Below, piece by piece: positions 43,547 to 55,450 of a DNA stretch of 64,000 bases. The notes beneath the pieces are model-generated. The model ran no database searches. It worked only from the letters and a program-made list of their open reading frames with translations, and was not told the DNA's origin. The stretch covers positions 25,550,762-25,614,761 of the forward strand of contig OW240921.1 in assembly GCA_933207985.1 (NCBI GenBank), given 5' to 3'. The stretch is from Pelobates cultripes (taxonomy: Eukaryota > Chordata > Amphibia > Anura > Pelobatidae). The position numbers were made by a program, and so were the translations under genes. Every line of letters begins with the position of its first letter. Position 1 is the first letter of the stretch.

Positions 43547-43626
43547 TTAACTCCTTAAGGACCAAACTTCTGGAATAAAAGGGAATCATGACATGTCACA
43601 CATGTCATGTGTCCTTAAGGGGTTAA
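43547..43626. mobile_element. 80-bp TTAA MITE (CTCCTTAAGGACC type), copy A
   Basis: The 80-bp interval is bounded by TTAA and has ends CTCCTTAAGGACC and GTCCTTAAGGGG. The centre is an inverted ATGACATGT / ACATGTCAT. It is nearly identical, in inverse orientation, to 56,189-56,268. Confidence 0.8.
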
Positions 43627-45035
43627 TAAGTCCTTCCCACCACATGTTTGTGATATGTTTGTCCAGGAAGATGTGGTGGATCTGGCAACCCTGACCACAT
43701 CAACCATATCCATCATAACCTTGTTTGAGTTATAGTCACAGATATAAATTATAAAGTTTTCAACATATCTATCAAGTTACTCTGTGAGGTAGTGGTCGCT
43801 GTACACCTGATTTCTCATTTGCTGTGCATTATAAACAATGTTACGTAATCAATGTGGAATGTACATGTAATAATATTATTTTTGGCACCTGTAAAGAGCT
43901 GCGGAATACGTTGAAGCTGTACAATAGTGTAAAAGGGGAACGTTTAACAATAAATTAGACAATTACAAAATATTACAGGAACGATAGGTTGATGTGGACC
44001 CTGCTCGAACGAGCTTACAGTACTTGATTATAAAGTGTCATGGGTAACACTGTCCAGAATCATTGAAATGCTGAATGTTAGCCATCACTATTGTAGACTG
44101 ACACTCCCAAATACCACAGGAAACCCAACAGGTGACCTAGTTTTGCAAAGGTACATCTGACAAATCAGTGGTTAAATGGCATAGCATTATGCAAAATATA
44201 GTCCAGTCATGTATCAGTTATTGGACACAAATATTTTAGTATGGACATAATAGCTAGTTTGGAAAAAAATCTAGAAGTTCACTATGTATTTAATTTGGGT
44301 ATAAAGCCATAACATTTTAAATTTGCATTTGAGTTACCATCAATTCGCACTTTAGTGAATAAGGCTGTTAGAGCCAAAGATTATCCATTGCTGCAAGTAA
44401 TTCTGACCACTAACTTTGTTTCAAAAACTTTTTTTTTTTTTTTTTTTTTATGTGGCAAGTCATGTATGTATCTTGCCTTCAGTATCTTAATATTTACCGT
44501 GTGACTGCTCATGGAATTAGAAATGGTCAGTAGTTCTGGAAATCCCCTTATATTCTACTTCATCTTTTAATATTTTTTGTTATCTTTTCATGTGAACTTG
44601 TATTTTGTTGCCCTGAATTCATTATGTGGTTTTTAATGCAAGGAGAAATCAGTTGGATTTGTAAAATTTCAGATAGTAAAATAATATTGGCAATTTTATA
44701 TTGATACAAATGAAGAAACCATTTTCAATGTGTATGCTGTTGTATGTGCTTTAAATTTAGTTTAAAACCAAAGCAATCTCACCCCTCCCCTCACTCCCCC
44801 ACCCCCCCCAAAAAAGGAAAAAACAACTCCCGGTGGATGGATTGAAGAACTCTGCTTTGAATATTATTCAGATTTTGGTAAAAGTGTATTTTAGCGTATT
44901 TTATTATTTGCCGTTTCGTTCAGCTGTGATTAAGTGGCACAATAAGCAAAATAACTAACTCGAAATAATAAAATACGCTAAAATACACTTTTACCAAGAT
45001 TTTTGTTCTTTTGCCTGTGATTTACATGGATAAAA
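43627..45035. other. TBC1D17 intron 1, hairpin repeat near 44.88-45.0 kb
   Basis: No coding sequence is seen. A short inverted repeat at about 44,877-44,997 (TTGGTAAAAGTGTATTTTAG with its inverse CTAAAATACACTTTTACCAA) looks like a small MITE. Confidence 0.5.
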
Positions 45036-45039
45036 CGCA

Positions 45040-45163
45040 TTTATTTATAAAATATTTTACCGGGAAAGATACATTGAGATTTCTCTTGTTTTCAAGTATG
45101 TCCTGGGTTACAAAACATTCCATTGTTACAATAGGATACAATATTACAAAAATACAATATACA

Positions 45164-45214
<51 letters not shown>

Positions 45215-46075
45215 CACAAATAAAAGGTAATAAATATATTCAGCCATGACAGGTGGATTCTGTATTGAGGTATATTGCCATAGATCTCTTAAAAGATTTT
45301 AGATTGAATGAAGATTTGACTGTGTCCCTGAGGTTATTCCATAATTGTGGTGCTTTGTAGGAAAATGAGGATCGAGCCACTTTATTTTTTTTATTGTGGT
45401 ATGTTAAATATCGTGCTGGTACTGGATTGGAAATTATAGGAGGTGGGAACAGCTGGTGAGAGCATTCTACTCAAGTAGGGTGGGAGCTTCCCAGAAAAGC
45501 TCTTATGCACAAGGCTGGAAAGATGAAGAGTGCGTCAGGATTCCAGCAATAGTTGGTTTAGCTCTTTTAACATGTCACAATGGTGGATAAAGTAATTACA
45601 TTCTTGAACAATTGGCAGAATGAATTATATAACGTATTAAGTTTATTACGGTGGGTTGGCGGTGCGGGTGCATACACTACATCCACATAATCAATGACAG
45701 GCATTAGCATTTGTTGCACTATCTGTTTCCTTATTGTAGGACTTAGGCAGGATTTGTTTCTGTACAAGGCACCTAGTTTTGGATAATGTTTTGAAGAGAG
45801 TTTTTCAATGTGAAGGCCAAAGGATTGATTGGGGTATAGCAACATACTTAGATATTTGAAAGAACAGACTAAGGTCAGTGTGCTATTTGAATTTGTTCTG
45901 AGACACAGTTGTTGATTTTGTAGTTTACGTAATTTAGGTACAGTTTCAAAGATCATTGTAACAGTTTTGTCAGTGTTTAAGAAGAGTTTGTTAACCGCTA
46001 TCCACTTTTCTACATCTGTGAATTGGTTTTGAAGATTGGGTTTACTAGCGTAGATTACTGTCTCCTGCATACCTG
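45040..46075 (-). pseudogene. LINE ORF2 C-terminal RT region and 3' tail, antisense
   Basis: The minus-strand frame 45,567-46,070 has an RT thumb/C-terminal pattern: NKLFLNTDKTVTMIFET, SFKYLSMLLYPNQSF, YRNKSCLSPTIRKQIVQ and MPVIDYVDVVYAP. After stops, a further piece near 45,300-45,370 reads APQLWNNLRDTVKSS. The 3' part at about 45,040-45,240 is untranslated tail and contains a (TA)n tract at about 45,172-45,207. Jockey-superfamily (L2/Rex1-like); the clade is not certain. Confidence 0.65.
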
Positions 46076-46707
46076 ATAAAATAGAGTAATGATGTGGTTT
46101 TGTATGGTCCAGTTAATGCATTTAGATTCACAAATGTGCAAGTGAGACTTGTGCAGGCCTTTAGATTCCTCAAATGTACTGTGATTTATTTCCATTTTTT
46201 GAATTGTATACTTCTATGCAAAAGGTGTGCAGTAAGTATTTTAGCGATGAATATGTCTTCATGGGCTAAAACATATTGCAGTCTAGATCTATTTTTTCTT
46301 TTTTTGTATAGGGCATCAACTGGAATAACACTATTGATTTACTAAGGACTTGAAATATGTAGCCTGGTTTTAGGAGCTTGTCCAAAAATCTAACCACACC
46401 TTTCACAGTGTCCATCACCCTTTCCATACCAATATGAAATAAAACTGATGAGAGCCACGTCACTGACACAACTTATCTTTCAAATTACACCCATAACACT
46501 TACAACACCCACATTACACACCTTTAAGCCAACAAACAAGCTCAATCCATATATATACATTCTAGTACCGTTTTTATATATGTTGTGGGTAAAATGCATT
46601 CATAATGGAGTGTCATATTTGTGTGTGTGGTTTCAAACTGTGAAAAGATAATAAAATATCTGGTGTATATTAATTATATCACAAGGTAACAGTGGTATGG
46701 TCTAATC

Positions 46708-46852
46708 CAGTGATGGCTATCCTTGACACCATAAATTGTTTCTGGACTACATTTCCTTGATACTCAGCTAACTTTTAGACTCTAAAAGCTAGATGAGCAT
46801 CATGGGAAATGTAGTCCAGAAAAATGTATGATGTCAAGGATAGCCATCACTG
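46708..46852. mobile_element. 145-bp hAT MITE (CAGTGATGGCTATCC family)
   Basis: The ends CAGTGATGGCTATCCTTGAC and GTCAAGGATAGCCATCACTG are exact inverse repeats. The flanking 8-mers are GTCTAATC (46,700-46,707) and GTCTAATA (46,853-46,860), one mismatch. The arms pair almost fully (GGACTACATTTCC with GGAAATGTAGTCC). It lies in TBC1D17 intron 1. Confidence 0.9.
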
Positions 46853-46860
46853 GTCTAATA

Positions 46861-47898
46861 CTTTGTTCTGAAGCAAAAATGTACATTTTAAAATAATTAG
46901 TAATTAGAATTAGTTTCTTCATTCTTTACACAAATAAAAATGTGACGGAGTGGGCAAAAGTTTGGGGATTTTCCTGCCATTTTAGTTTTGTTGTTATTTT
47001 AAAGCTTTCATTTTAACGACACAACGAATATTCAGTTAGAGACAATAGAAGCAAAAAAACAAAGCACAAAATCATTTGGACTACATCAAATTTGTGTTCC
47101 GGTTTTCAGTGAAATAGACTGAAATTTGGAACAGTAATCATGGATTTTGATTGGAAATTCATTGATAATATAATAAATTAGAGGGCCATTAAGCAGCCTG
47201 CTGTGCTGGTTACGGTGCTAGCATGCCCCTGGCACTGCCCTCCACATTAACAATACACATTTTTGTCTAATTTTGGTTGGTCATTGCCTGACACTTATTC
47301 AGTGTATACAGTCCAAATATGGATGGAAAATGATATTGCTAATGCAGAAGTGTAACTGCCACAGTTCCAATAGCGGAGTGTGGGACGGCGACATTGGAGG
47401 ACCCTGAGTCTGTCATAGGGTTAGAAAACTGTTTGACGCAGAACAGGGAGCTTGCTGGCACTATAACCACTGCAGCTTGTTGTAGTAGTTATGGCGCTCA
47501 GAATGCTTATCTAATGGCCATGTATTCTATTAAATATAGACTTCATTCAAACCAAATGTGCATTATATATAAATGTTACTTGAGTTTGTCCCAAAGGTTT
47601 CCTTCTCATATGTAACAGCATTAGGGTTACACCCTAAAGTACAGGGTTCAAAATCCACGGCACAACTTCATTTCATCTAGGAATTATCACAGAGTAGAAA
47701 AAGGAAAAGTGTATAGTTCTCTACACGGCAGCAAACAATGGTTCATAGTTGTACACACAGATCATGCTGGGACAAAGCATTGCTGGGCTGTCTTTCATTC
47801 CTTTATTGGAACATAGGTATGTTGTGGTTGATTGTCTTGTGGGAGAGTTTTAATGTATATTGACTAAATTATACCTAATTTCTTCTGCCCATTCATAG
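46861..47898. other. TBC1D17 intron 1, right part, nothing seen
   Basis: No exon or delimited repeat is seen before the acceptor CATTCATAG at 47,898. Confidence 0.5.
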
Positions 47899-47997
47899 GT
47901 TATATTTGAAAAACATGGCGTCTTTCTTCACACCAGTGCAAAGCGGCATAATGATCAGGACTCCATGATCCCTGGGATTCTCCGTATCATTGAAAAG
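47899..47997 (+). CDS. TBC1D17: TBC1D17, coding exon 2
   Basis: This 99-bp exon (33 codons, phase 0 both ends) lies between CATTCATAG and GTGAAT. It encodes VIFEKHGVFLHTSAKRHNDQ, then DSMIPGILRIIEK. Human TBC1D17 has VVFEKGGVYLHTSAKKYQD and then DSLIAGVIRVVEK, while TBC1D15 has IYEQEGVYIHSS, so this copy fits 17 better. It is part of the N-terminal DUF3548 region. Confidence 0.93.
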
Positions 47998-48007
47998 GTG
48001 AATAGAA

Positions 48008-48137
48008 TTAAAGAAACACTATAGAGTCAGGAACACAAATGTATTCCTGACCCTATTCTGTTAGAAACTCTATCTTGCCCTCCTGCTATCCGTTACCCTC
48101 TAAATATAGTAAAATCTTAATCTTTATTCCAGTTTTA

Positions 48138-48185
<48 letters not shown>

Positions 48186-49520
48186 AACAAATTGAGAGCA
48201 CTCATTGGATTTAGTAAACAAAAAATATATATTAAATCAAACGCATATAAATCAACGTTTCGACCGTCTAGCGGTCTTTATCAGCTCTCAATTTGTTCCA
48301 TTTGTATATTTTGCTCCGGAGAGGCACCTGGTCATTGCTGAATTAATGCTTTTGCTATGGGATGAGTGCCAGAAACTATTGTGATTTTTATATATATATA
48401 TACACACACACTGTAACAGGGAAGTATAAAATAGGGGGTTATAAGATACACAAAGTGAAAACAGGAGAAATACAACCCGAGAATCAGGATAATATGGAGA
48501 TGGTGTACGATCTGTTGCTTGTTGATCGTATGCATTCCACCGAGGAACACAATATCTGGATCTGGCGTAAGGACAGTCTTATGCGTTCCTCTGTGGAACG
48601 CAAGCCGGAACTTCATGTTCCGGCTTAAATGTGAGAAGATGATGATTCAGTGTCCCCACACGAGCAGTGTAACACTGAATCTCACCATGCACAAACAATA
48701 CTATAGGAACATAGTTCCTAGGTAAATTGAAATATATGCTGGTGGGATGACTAGCATACCATAGGCAGAAGTTATATGTACTATATAATAAAGAAAAAAT
48801 ATATAACATGGTCATATGGGAGACCATAAAAATGAGATTAGAAAAAAAGGAGCAATAATGAATAGGAAATATAATAAAAATAAATATACACAAATGAAAA
48901 AAAAAATAGGGAATGGGAAAAAATAATAAACAAATTATAAAAAGGGGCAAATACATCTGGGGTCCAAAAAATGTGGATATTGCAATGCATACGATCAACA
49001 AGCAATACCTGGAAGCCCCAGATGGACTGCTATTTAAACCAGGAGGTCTTTGATAACTCCATATCCCTGATGAAGTCACTTCATGACGATAAAGCGGTTT
49101 TATTTGGACTTTTATTGCATTTGTTTTATGTCCATTTTATTTGTATTATCGTCCAGCATACGATACTTCACCTCCCATCTGCCTCCTTGGTTGACATGGT
49201 CAGAAGTGATGAACTCAGGTAATCATTGGATTGGCTTAGATTGTCAATTCTGATGATCTCAGCCAAGGAGGCGGGCCGTGAGCAGAGCTTAAAAACGGCT
49301 TTGGACAATAAGAATCTCCTCATAGAGATGCATTGAATCAATGTATCTCTATGAGGAAAGTTTGGTGTCTCCATGCAGAAGGTGAATGACAGTGCACCTC
49401 TAGTAGCCATCTGAGGAGTGGCCACTGCAGGTGTCCCTAGGCTGTAATGTAAACATTGCATTTTCTCTGAAGCAGAAAGTAAAAAGCCTGCAGGGACTGA
49501 CTATACTCACCAGAACAACT
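48008..49520. repeat. TTAA-family MITE interrupted by nested palindromic elements
   Basis: The left end TTAAAGAAACACTATAGAGTC and the right-hand block ending near 49,520 both match the element at 62,450-63,025. In between, similarity breaks at about 48,140. The insert holds a (TA)n tract (48,140-48,182), a small inverted repeat TGGAACAAATTGAGAGC / GCTCTCAATTTGTTCCA (48,182-48,301), and a larger one using TTGCTTGTTGATCGTATGC and its inverse (about 48,513-49,007). It lies in TBC1D17 intron 2. Confidence 0.55.
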
Positions 49521-50094
49521 ACAACTGTGAGCAGCTGCATGATGTATTTAAAATAGAACTATCATAGTCGTCAATTTGTGTAACGTTTTCTATGTTCTAG
49601 GAGTTTCCATTCTTCCCAACATTTAGATTGTTCAAAGAGGGACACTTTCATTTTAACTTGTGTGGCTAGAGAGAAGAGATTCACAAGCATTTTAGGTAAT
49701 TTCATAACCGGTTTATGGAACTGAAAAAGTAATTTTCAGTAAGAAAAGTATTTTATTTAAACACATTTACCGGAGCTTTAAATACCAAATTGTAATGAAC
49801 AGAAAATCAAATAGCAAAATGTATTCTTAAATACCCAAGCTGTGACTATAGCAAAGTCAAATCAGATTCTTTGCAATTGGATTTTCAATTGGTGTTTAGT
49901 GAATAACCCCCAAGATTTAATGGCCGATTCCTGTATACGTTTTACTCATGTGGACCTCTATTATATACTCTTATGTACCAAAATTCAGAGCTCCTGTGAA
50001 AAGGGATCAATTCACTATAGGATCATAGTTACATACGCTGAAAAGAAACATATGTCTATCAAACACTACCTTCCTTAAATCTGTTTTTTGCTGT

Positions 50095-51560
50095 TGATAC
50101 TAGGAAAAAATCTTGACCCCAGAATGGCAGTCAGATTTATCCTTGGATCAACAAGCTATTACTCTACTGTTGAAAAATTATATAATTGAATATTATGTTT
50201 TTGCAAGTATGCATCTAGTTGCTGTTTAAACATTTGTACAGACTGATAAAACCACTTCTTCAAGCAGAGAATTCCACATCCTTATTGTTCTTACAGTACA
50301 AAAAAAACAACAACCTTTTCTTTGCCTTAGACTAAATCTTCTTTCTTCCAGTTTTAACGCATGACCTCGTGTCCTATGTATAGTCCTGTTTGTGAATAGA
50401 TTTCCACACAGTGGTTTGTATTGGCCCCAAATATATTTGTACAATGCTATCATATCCCCTCTGAGGTTTAAATTTGTTAACCTTTCTTCATAGCTAAAAT
50501 GCTCCATTCATTCTATTAATTTTGTAGCCCGCCATTTTTTCTAGTGCCATAATATCCTTCTTTAGAACAGGTGCCCAAAATTGCACAGCATATTCAAGAT
50601 GCGGTCTTACCAGTGATTTATAAAGAGGCAAAATTATATTCTCATCCCGAGAATGAATGCCCTTTTTCATGCATGATAATACCGTACTGGCCTTAGCCAC
50701 TGCTAATAGACATTGCACATTGTTGCCTAATTTGTTGTCTATAACAATTACCAAATCCTTCTTGTGTGTTGTTATCCCTAATTCACTACCATTTAGGATA
50801 TAAGTTGCTTGTGCATTCTTTACGCTGAAGTGCATAACTTTGTATTTTTCAACATTAAAGGGATACTGTAGTCACCAAGACCACTTCAGCTCAATGAAGT
50901 GGTCTGGGTGCCAGGTCCCTCATGTTTTAACCCTGCAGCTGAAAACATAGTTTCAGATTAAAGGTGTTTTAACCTGTTCAGCGCCACAGGAGTGGGACCC
51001 TGAGGATGGGGGCACCGTCAGGGCACTATAGTGTCAGGAAAACCGCTTAGTTTTCCTGACACTATAGTGATCCTTTAAATTTCATCTGTCATTTGAGTGC
51101 ACAGTACCCCAGTCTATCAAAATCCCACTTCAGCAAAGTAATATCTTGCTCACATTGTATTACTTTACTGAGTTTTGTGTCATCTGCAAACACTGAAACA
51201 TGACTTTCAATGCTTTTTTCAAGATTATTTAACATGTTAAATAGAAGGGGTCCCAGACCAGAACCCTGAGGGACACCACATGCCAACTCTGTACAGCTTG
51301 AAAATTTACCATTAATGAGAACTCTCTGTACTCTATTTTTAAGCCAATGCTCTACCCAAGAACAAGAACTTTCATCTATACCAATTTCTTTGAGTTTGAA
51401 CACTAATCTATTGTGTGGAACTGTATCAAATGCCTTGACAAAATCCAAATAGATCACATCCACTGATACACCCTGATCTATACTTTAACTTCTTCGTAGA
51501 ATGCAATTAAATTAGTTTGACATGACCTATGCCACAACCATTGCTAGTGACAGATCCTCC
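50095..51560 (-). pseudogene. CR1/jockey-like LINE RT, antisense, split by a MITE
   Basis: The minus strand reads YLDFVKAFDTVPHNRL, CGVPQGSGLGPLLFN and VSVFADDTKL (51,089-51,463): RT motifs with an intact FADD box. After a MITE at 50,855-51,078, the C-terminal part continues (ATYILNGSELGITTHKKDL, YKSLVRPHLEYAVQFWAP, KDIMALEKM, LKLEERRFSLRQRKG) to about 50,226, then a 3' tail to about 50,095. Missing residues and shifts make it dead. It lies in TBC1D17 intron 2. Confidence 0.8.
50855..51078. mobile_element. TTAA MITE inserted into the LINE
   Basis: It begins TTAAAGGGATACTGTAGTCACC and ends CTATAGTGATCCTTTAA, bounded by TTAA. It contains inverted GACCACTTCAGCTCAATGAA and the left-end hairpin shared with the 43.0-kb copy. 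LINE similarity stops and resumes exactly at its ends. Confidence 0.85.
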
Positions 51561-51924
51561 TTAAGTCAACTTTGGCATTCCCTGTAAGATAACATAGTCC
51601 TGCTATGTCTTATTATATATTTTGTTTGTGTTGGAAATTAAATTAAATTCCATCACAGTCAACATGAGTATTTTGGTCGACTTTCGGGGGTTCCTGTGCG
51701 TACACTGATGAACGCTCCCCCTAGCTTTTAAGGAATTAATGCTTCCCTTGTACGGTAGTTCCTTACTCCAGTACGCTGTTCTGCTAACTGGTTGGGAAGT
51801 CGGACAGGCATCCTATCTCCCAAGACAACAGTTTAACTTGTGTGGTCTGTATCTGTAGGTGTTTTCATTTTGAAATCTGTCTGGTCTATCTATCTCTTTA
51901 TTTTTAAGGAAAAATAAAAGATTA

Positions 51925-52800
51925 AGGGGGGGCGGAGCTTGCAACTCAACATGAACGGACGCCATATCTAACAGCTCCCAGACCACATACACTAAATCCA
52001 CAATATATCCAACTTTCCAGAACCCATGCAGCCACAACACACGCTCAGACGGCAACAGCACAACAAGCTGCACCTTTCGATGCCGTTCTTCCAGCCTCAG
52101 AAGCTGCAGAAGCAGAAACACAAGGTCGGGGCCTACCACGCACCATCAAGCCTGGGCCTCGAGGAAATCCTGCACGGACATCTAGCGAAACACATCGACC
52201 TGACGTACCCGCTGAACATTCCAGACATACCGGAACACACCCCGGCTATGGGAAGCCGCTCCCAAAGGCACCAAGGTACCGGAGACAGGGATATAGGGGC
52301 CATGTTTCAAAAGCCCGCCCTTACCCGACCGGCACCTACGGCAGCGCCGCCGGAGCATAACCAGGCACCCTCCCATACTCAGCAGCGCCCAGACCAACCG
52401 GGGAGCCCCCACATAAACCAACCAGACAGGGCGGCAGGGCAGGGACCCGACCTCCAAGGGCACTCTCAAACGCAACAGCCCGAAATGCCACACACCCAGG
52501 CATAGCAGAGCCAAGACTCACTGAGGTACCCCCAAGCAACACAGCAGTACAGAGCACAAAACCCAACTCAGCCCAGACCTACCTCACCCAGATGCCCATA
52601 AACAACACAATCACCAACACTGGAGACGGAGGATGACTCTGCCCCAACCACAAAAAGGGATCTGAAAATCTTGCTGGCAGACATCCACAAAATCTTGCCA
52701 GCACACTCAGCAGTCCTCAAGACAGAATTAAGCAAGGTCACAGAAAGGGTGAGTGCCACAGAAAAGGTGGTTTTCGCATGGCTATATAAAGCTGCCCAAT
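51925..52800 (+). pseudogene. L1-like LINE 5' end with partial ORF1
   Basis: Sequence starts GGGGGGCGGAGCTTGC, typical of amphibian L1 5' ends, followed by Pro/Gln-rich reading frames. A frame near 52,620-52,800 reads DDSAPTTKRDLKILLADIHK and LKTELSKVTERVSATEKV, an ORF1 start with a developing coiled coil. It stops abruptly at about 52,800. The open frame 52,026-52,505 lies in its 5' region and is probably not a gene. Confidence 0.55.
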
Positions 52801-53596
52801 CTTAATAAGTGGACCATTCAATTTGCATAGTGTCCACAAAGACCACGTTGCAAAGATGGAAGAGTGTAGCAATTGTCCTTTAAAGTGTTAAAAAAGGAAC
52901 TTCCAGTATTCAAAGATGTGCTCTAGTAGACAACTACTCCATTTGTTTTCCAAAATAGGTTTTATTATTTTGTTTTCAAGCTACAATATACTGTATACAG
53001 TAAAAATGCATTGTACAATGAGACGGACATCTGACTTCCAATTCAAATTTCAAATGTTCCATACTTCCAAGTGCGTGGCATGTGACTGTGTGTGCATTAT
53101 TCTGCCTTCTGCTCCAAGATGATTGTTTTTAGTAATAGGAAGCAAGAAATATCAAGCACATAAAAAAATGTTCCTTCTTCTTTTGACTACTTTGTGACAG
53201 AGGCCAGCACTCCGCTTGAGTGTCTATGCCAACGGTCCCTCTCTGCCCGTACTGGACACCTGGAGTGATTACAGCTGTTATAACTGTCTCACCTAAAACC
53301 AGATGAGACGTAGTAAATAGTGAAAAAGAACTAGTTTATTGAGAACAAGCCACACTTTTATATACTCGACCCCTGTAGGGGGGGTTCATGGTTGTGGGTC
53401 CTGCTGCAGTGGTTGTATAGTGGCAGGGGTGTCCTGGTTCCCTCCCAGGAAAAGTGGTCAAACCATTCACAAACACTCTACACACCATGTCCACTACAGC
53501 TTGTTGTGTCTTATTTGTGATTTCGTTTTCAGTCCATCGCCGTTCATTGTTTAGTGAATAACCTCTCCTTACTGTTTTGCTTGCTGCTTTTTTCAG
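52801..53596. other. TBC1D17 intron 2, right part, unassigned repeat-like DNA
   Basis: A stretch at about 53,198-53,490 begins TGTGACAGAGGCCAGCACTC and contains AACTAGTTTATTGAGAACAAG. It has the look of an LTR or repeat terminus but no partner end or duplication was found. The acceptor TTTTTTCAG precedes exon 3. Confidence 0.35.
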
Positions 53597-53668
53597 AGGT
53601 CAGATGTGATCCTGCAGTGGGTGCCTGTAGAAGAAGATGGAGATTCAACACAGATTCACTACAAGAAA
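53597..53668 (+). CDS. TBC1D17: TBC1D17, coding exon 3
   Basis: This 72-bp exon (24 codons, phase 0) lies between TTTTTTCAG and GTAAGT. It encodes RSDVILQWVPVEEDGDSTQI, then HYKK. Human TBC1D17 has DVLLHWAPVEEAGDSTQI at this place. It continues the DUF3548 N-terminal domain. Confidence 0.93.
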
Positions 53669-54954
53669 GTAAGTGGCATTTATTATGTTTACCTGGGACA
53701 TTCCTTGTAGGAGAAATTCTCAATTTTGTTTCATTTTAAAAGTGAAATAAATTTCACTTGCAGCTATAATAACCTGAGTGCTGAATGAGTATCACGCTGA
53801 GACAACACAACATGTAAGTGTAATAGAATTCAGCAGCGAACTGTCTTGGCAGGAGTCCTCTACACAGATAATACAGGAGCTACATACGCTCTAATTTGGA
53901 CTAAGAAGACTAAGAAGTCGGGGTGGGGGGAATCTGTTATTGATATCCATGTGTACAAGCATGAGCCAGCCGGAGACAACCTGACTTGACTGACATTAAT
54001 ATGGAGTTCAGTGGCATTGAATGTTTTTGTCCATTAAGCACTGCTGAGCAGTATCCTGGAACATCCTGTCCTTTCCTATGGCAATCTTTTGCAGTGATAT
54101 TCTGCCACATGGGCATACTTTGCATGAGTTTCAGAGAAGCAGCACTGCTTGCATGCAGGAGCTGCAAAAACAAGAGAAAATAAATAATTTAAAGAATGTG
54201 TAAACCGATCCGACAGTGCTCGATTTCTGAAAATACTTGTGCTCAGTAGCAGGCTTAATAATGTCATAATGTGCTGTGTGCCTACCAGTAAGTCGATCCC
54301 TGGGATTTGTTCGCTAGCTAATTATGTTCCATACGATTGCAGCGTAATATGTATATATTGTCAAACAGCCATTAGTGGAATGCAAAAGCCTGTTAAATAC
54401 CCCGAGAATGTACAGGCAGGAAGATGAAAAACAAGTTTAGAGTTTTGTTGCAAAAAGTTGAAACAAAATGTTGGTTCCAAAGTGTCTCATTTCTCCTTGG
54501 AGCAACAATCTATTAATACACTGCATATTAGCTGTTATAACTCTAAAATGGGCTTGGGTGCTTTTTTTTTTGTTTTGTTTTTTATAGCAAATCAGGTATA
54601 GCAATTTGGACAGAAACCTCTACAACTTCATTCTTACTATGTAATAAGCCCCTTGCCCCTGCTGTGACTTCATTCATACTATTCATTGAGCAGGGCCCTC
54701 AACCCCTTTGTTCCTGTGTGTCCAACTTGTCTGGTTACAACTACATGTCTGTTCGTCCACCCATTGTAAAGCGCTGCAGAATTTGATGACGCTGTATAAA
54801 TATCATCATCATAATAATAATAATATGTTAAAAGCCCCTTGCCCCTGCTATGACTTAAGTCCTATTGTTATGTAAAAAGCCTCTTTCCCCTGCTGTGGAG
54901 GAAATCTTGTTTTTTCGTCTAAATATAAGCCATTTTCTCATTTGTACAGTTCTG

Positions 54955-55450
54955 TTAAAGGACCACTCTAGGCACCCAGACCACTTCAGCTTAATGAAGT
55001 GGTCTGGGTGCCAGGTCCCTCTAGGATTAACTCTTTTTTTTATAAACATAGCAGTTTCAGAGAAACTGCTATGTTTATAAATGGGTTAATCCAGCTTCTA
55101 AAGCCTCTAGTGGCTGTCTCATTGACAGCTGCTAGAGGCGTTTACGTGCTTCTCACTGTGAAAATCACAGTGAGAACACGCAAGCGTGCATAGGAAAGCA
55201 TTGTAAATGCTTTCCTATGAGACCGGCTGAATGCGCGCGCAGCTCCTGCCCACGTTGCGCATTCAGCCGAAGAGGAGGATCGGAGAGGAGGAAGAGAGCT
55301 CCCCGCCCGGCGCTGGAATAAAGGTAAGTTTTAACCCTTTCCTCACCATCCAGCCCGGCGGGAGGGGGTCCCTGAGGGTGGGGGCACCCTCAGGGCACTA
55401 TAGTGCCAGGAAAACTAGTATGTTTTCCTGGCACTATAGTGGTCCTTTAA
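54955..55450. mobile_element. TTAA palindromic MITE in TBC1D17 intron 3
   Basis: It begins TTAAAGGACCACTCTAGGCA and ends GGCACTATAGTGGTCCTTTAA, bounded by TTAA. The layout is the inverse of the 43.0-kb copy: GACCACTTCAGCTTAATGAA first, the CTAGTGGCTGTCTCATTGAC block in the middle, and the CCAGGAAAAC hairpin at the right end. Confidence 0.85.

Noticed and set aside
52026..52505. 159-codon Pro/Gln/His-rich plus-strand frame
   Set aside because: It lies in the 5' region of an L1-like element and lacks any domain; treated as part of that element.
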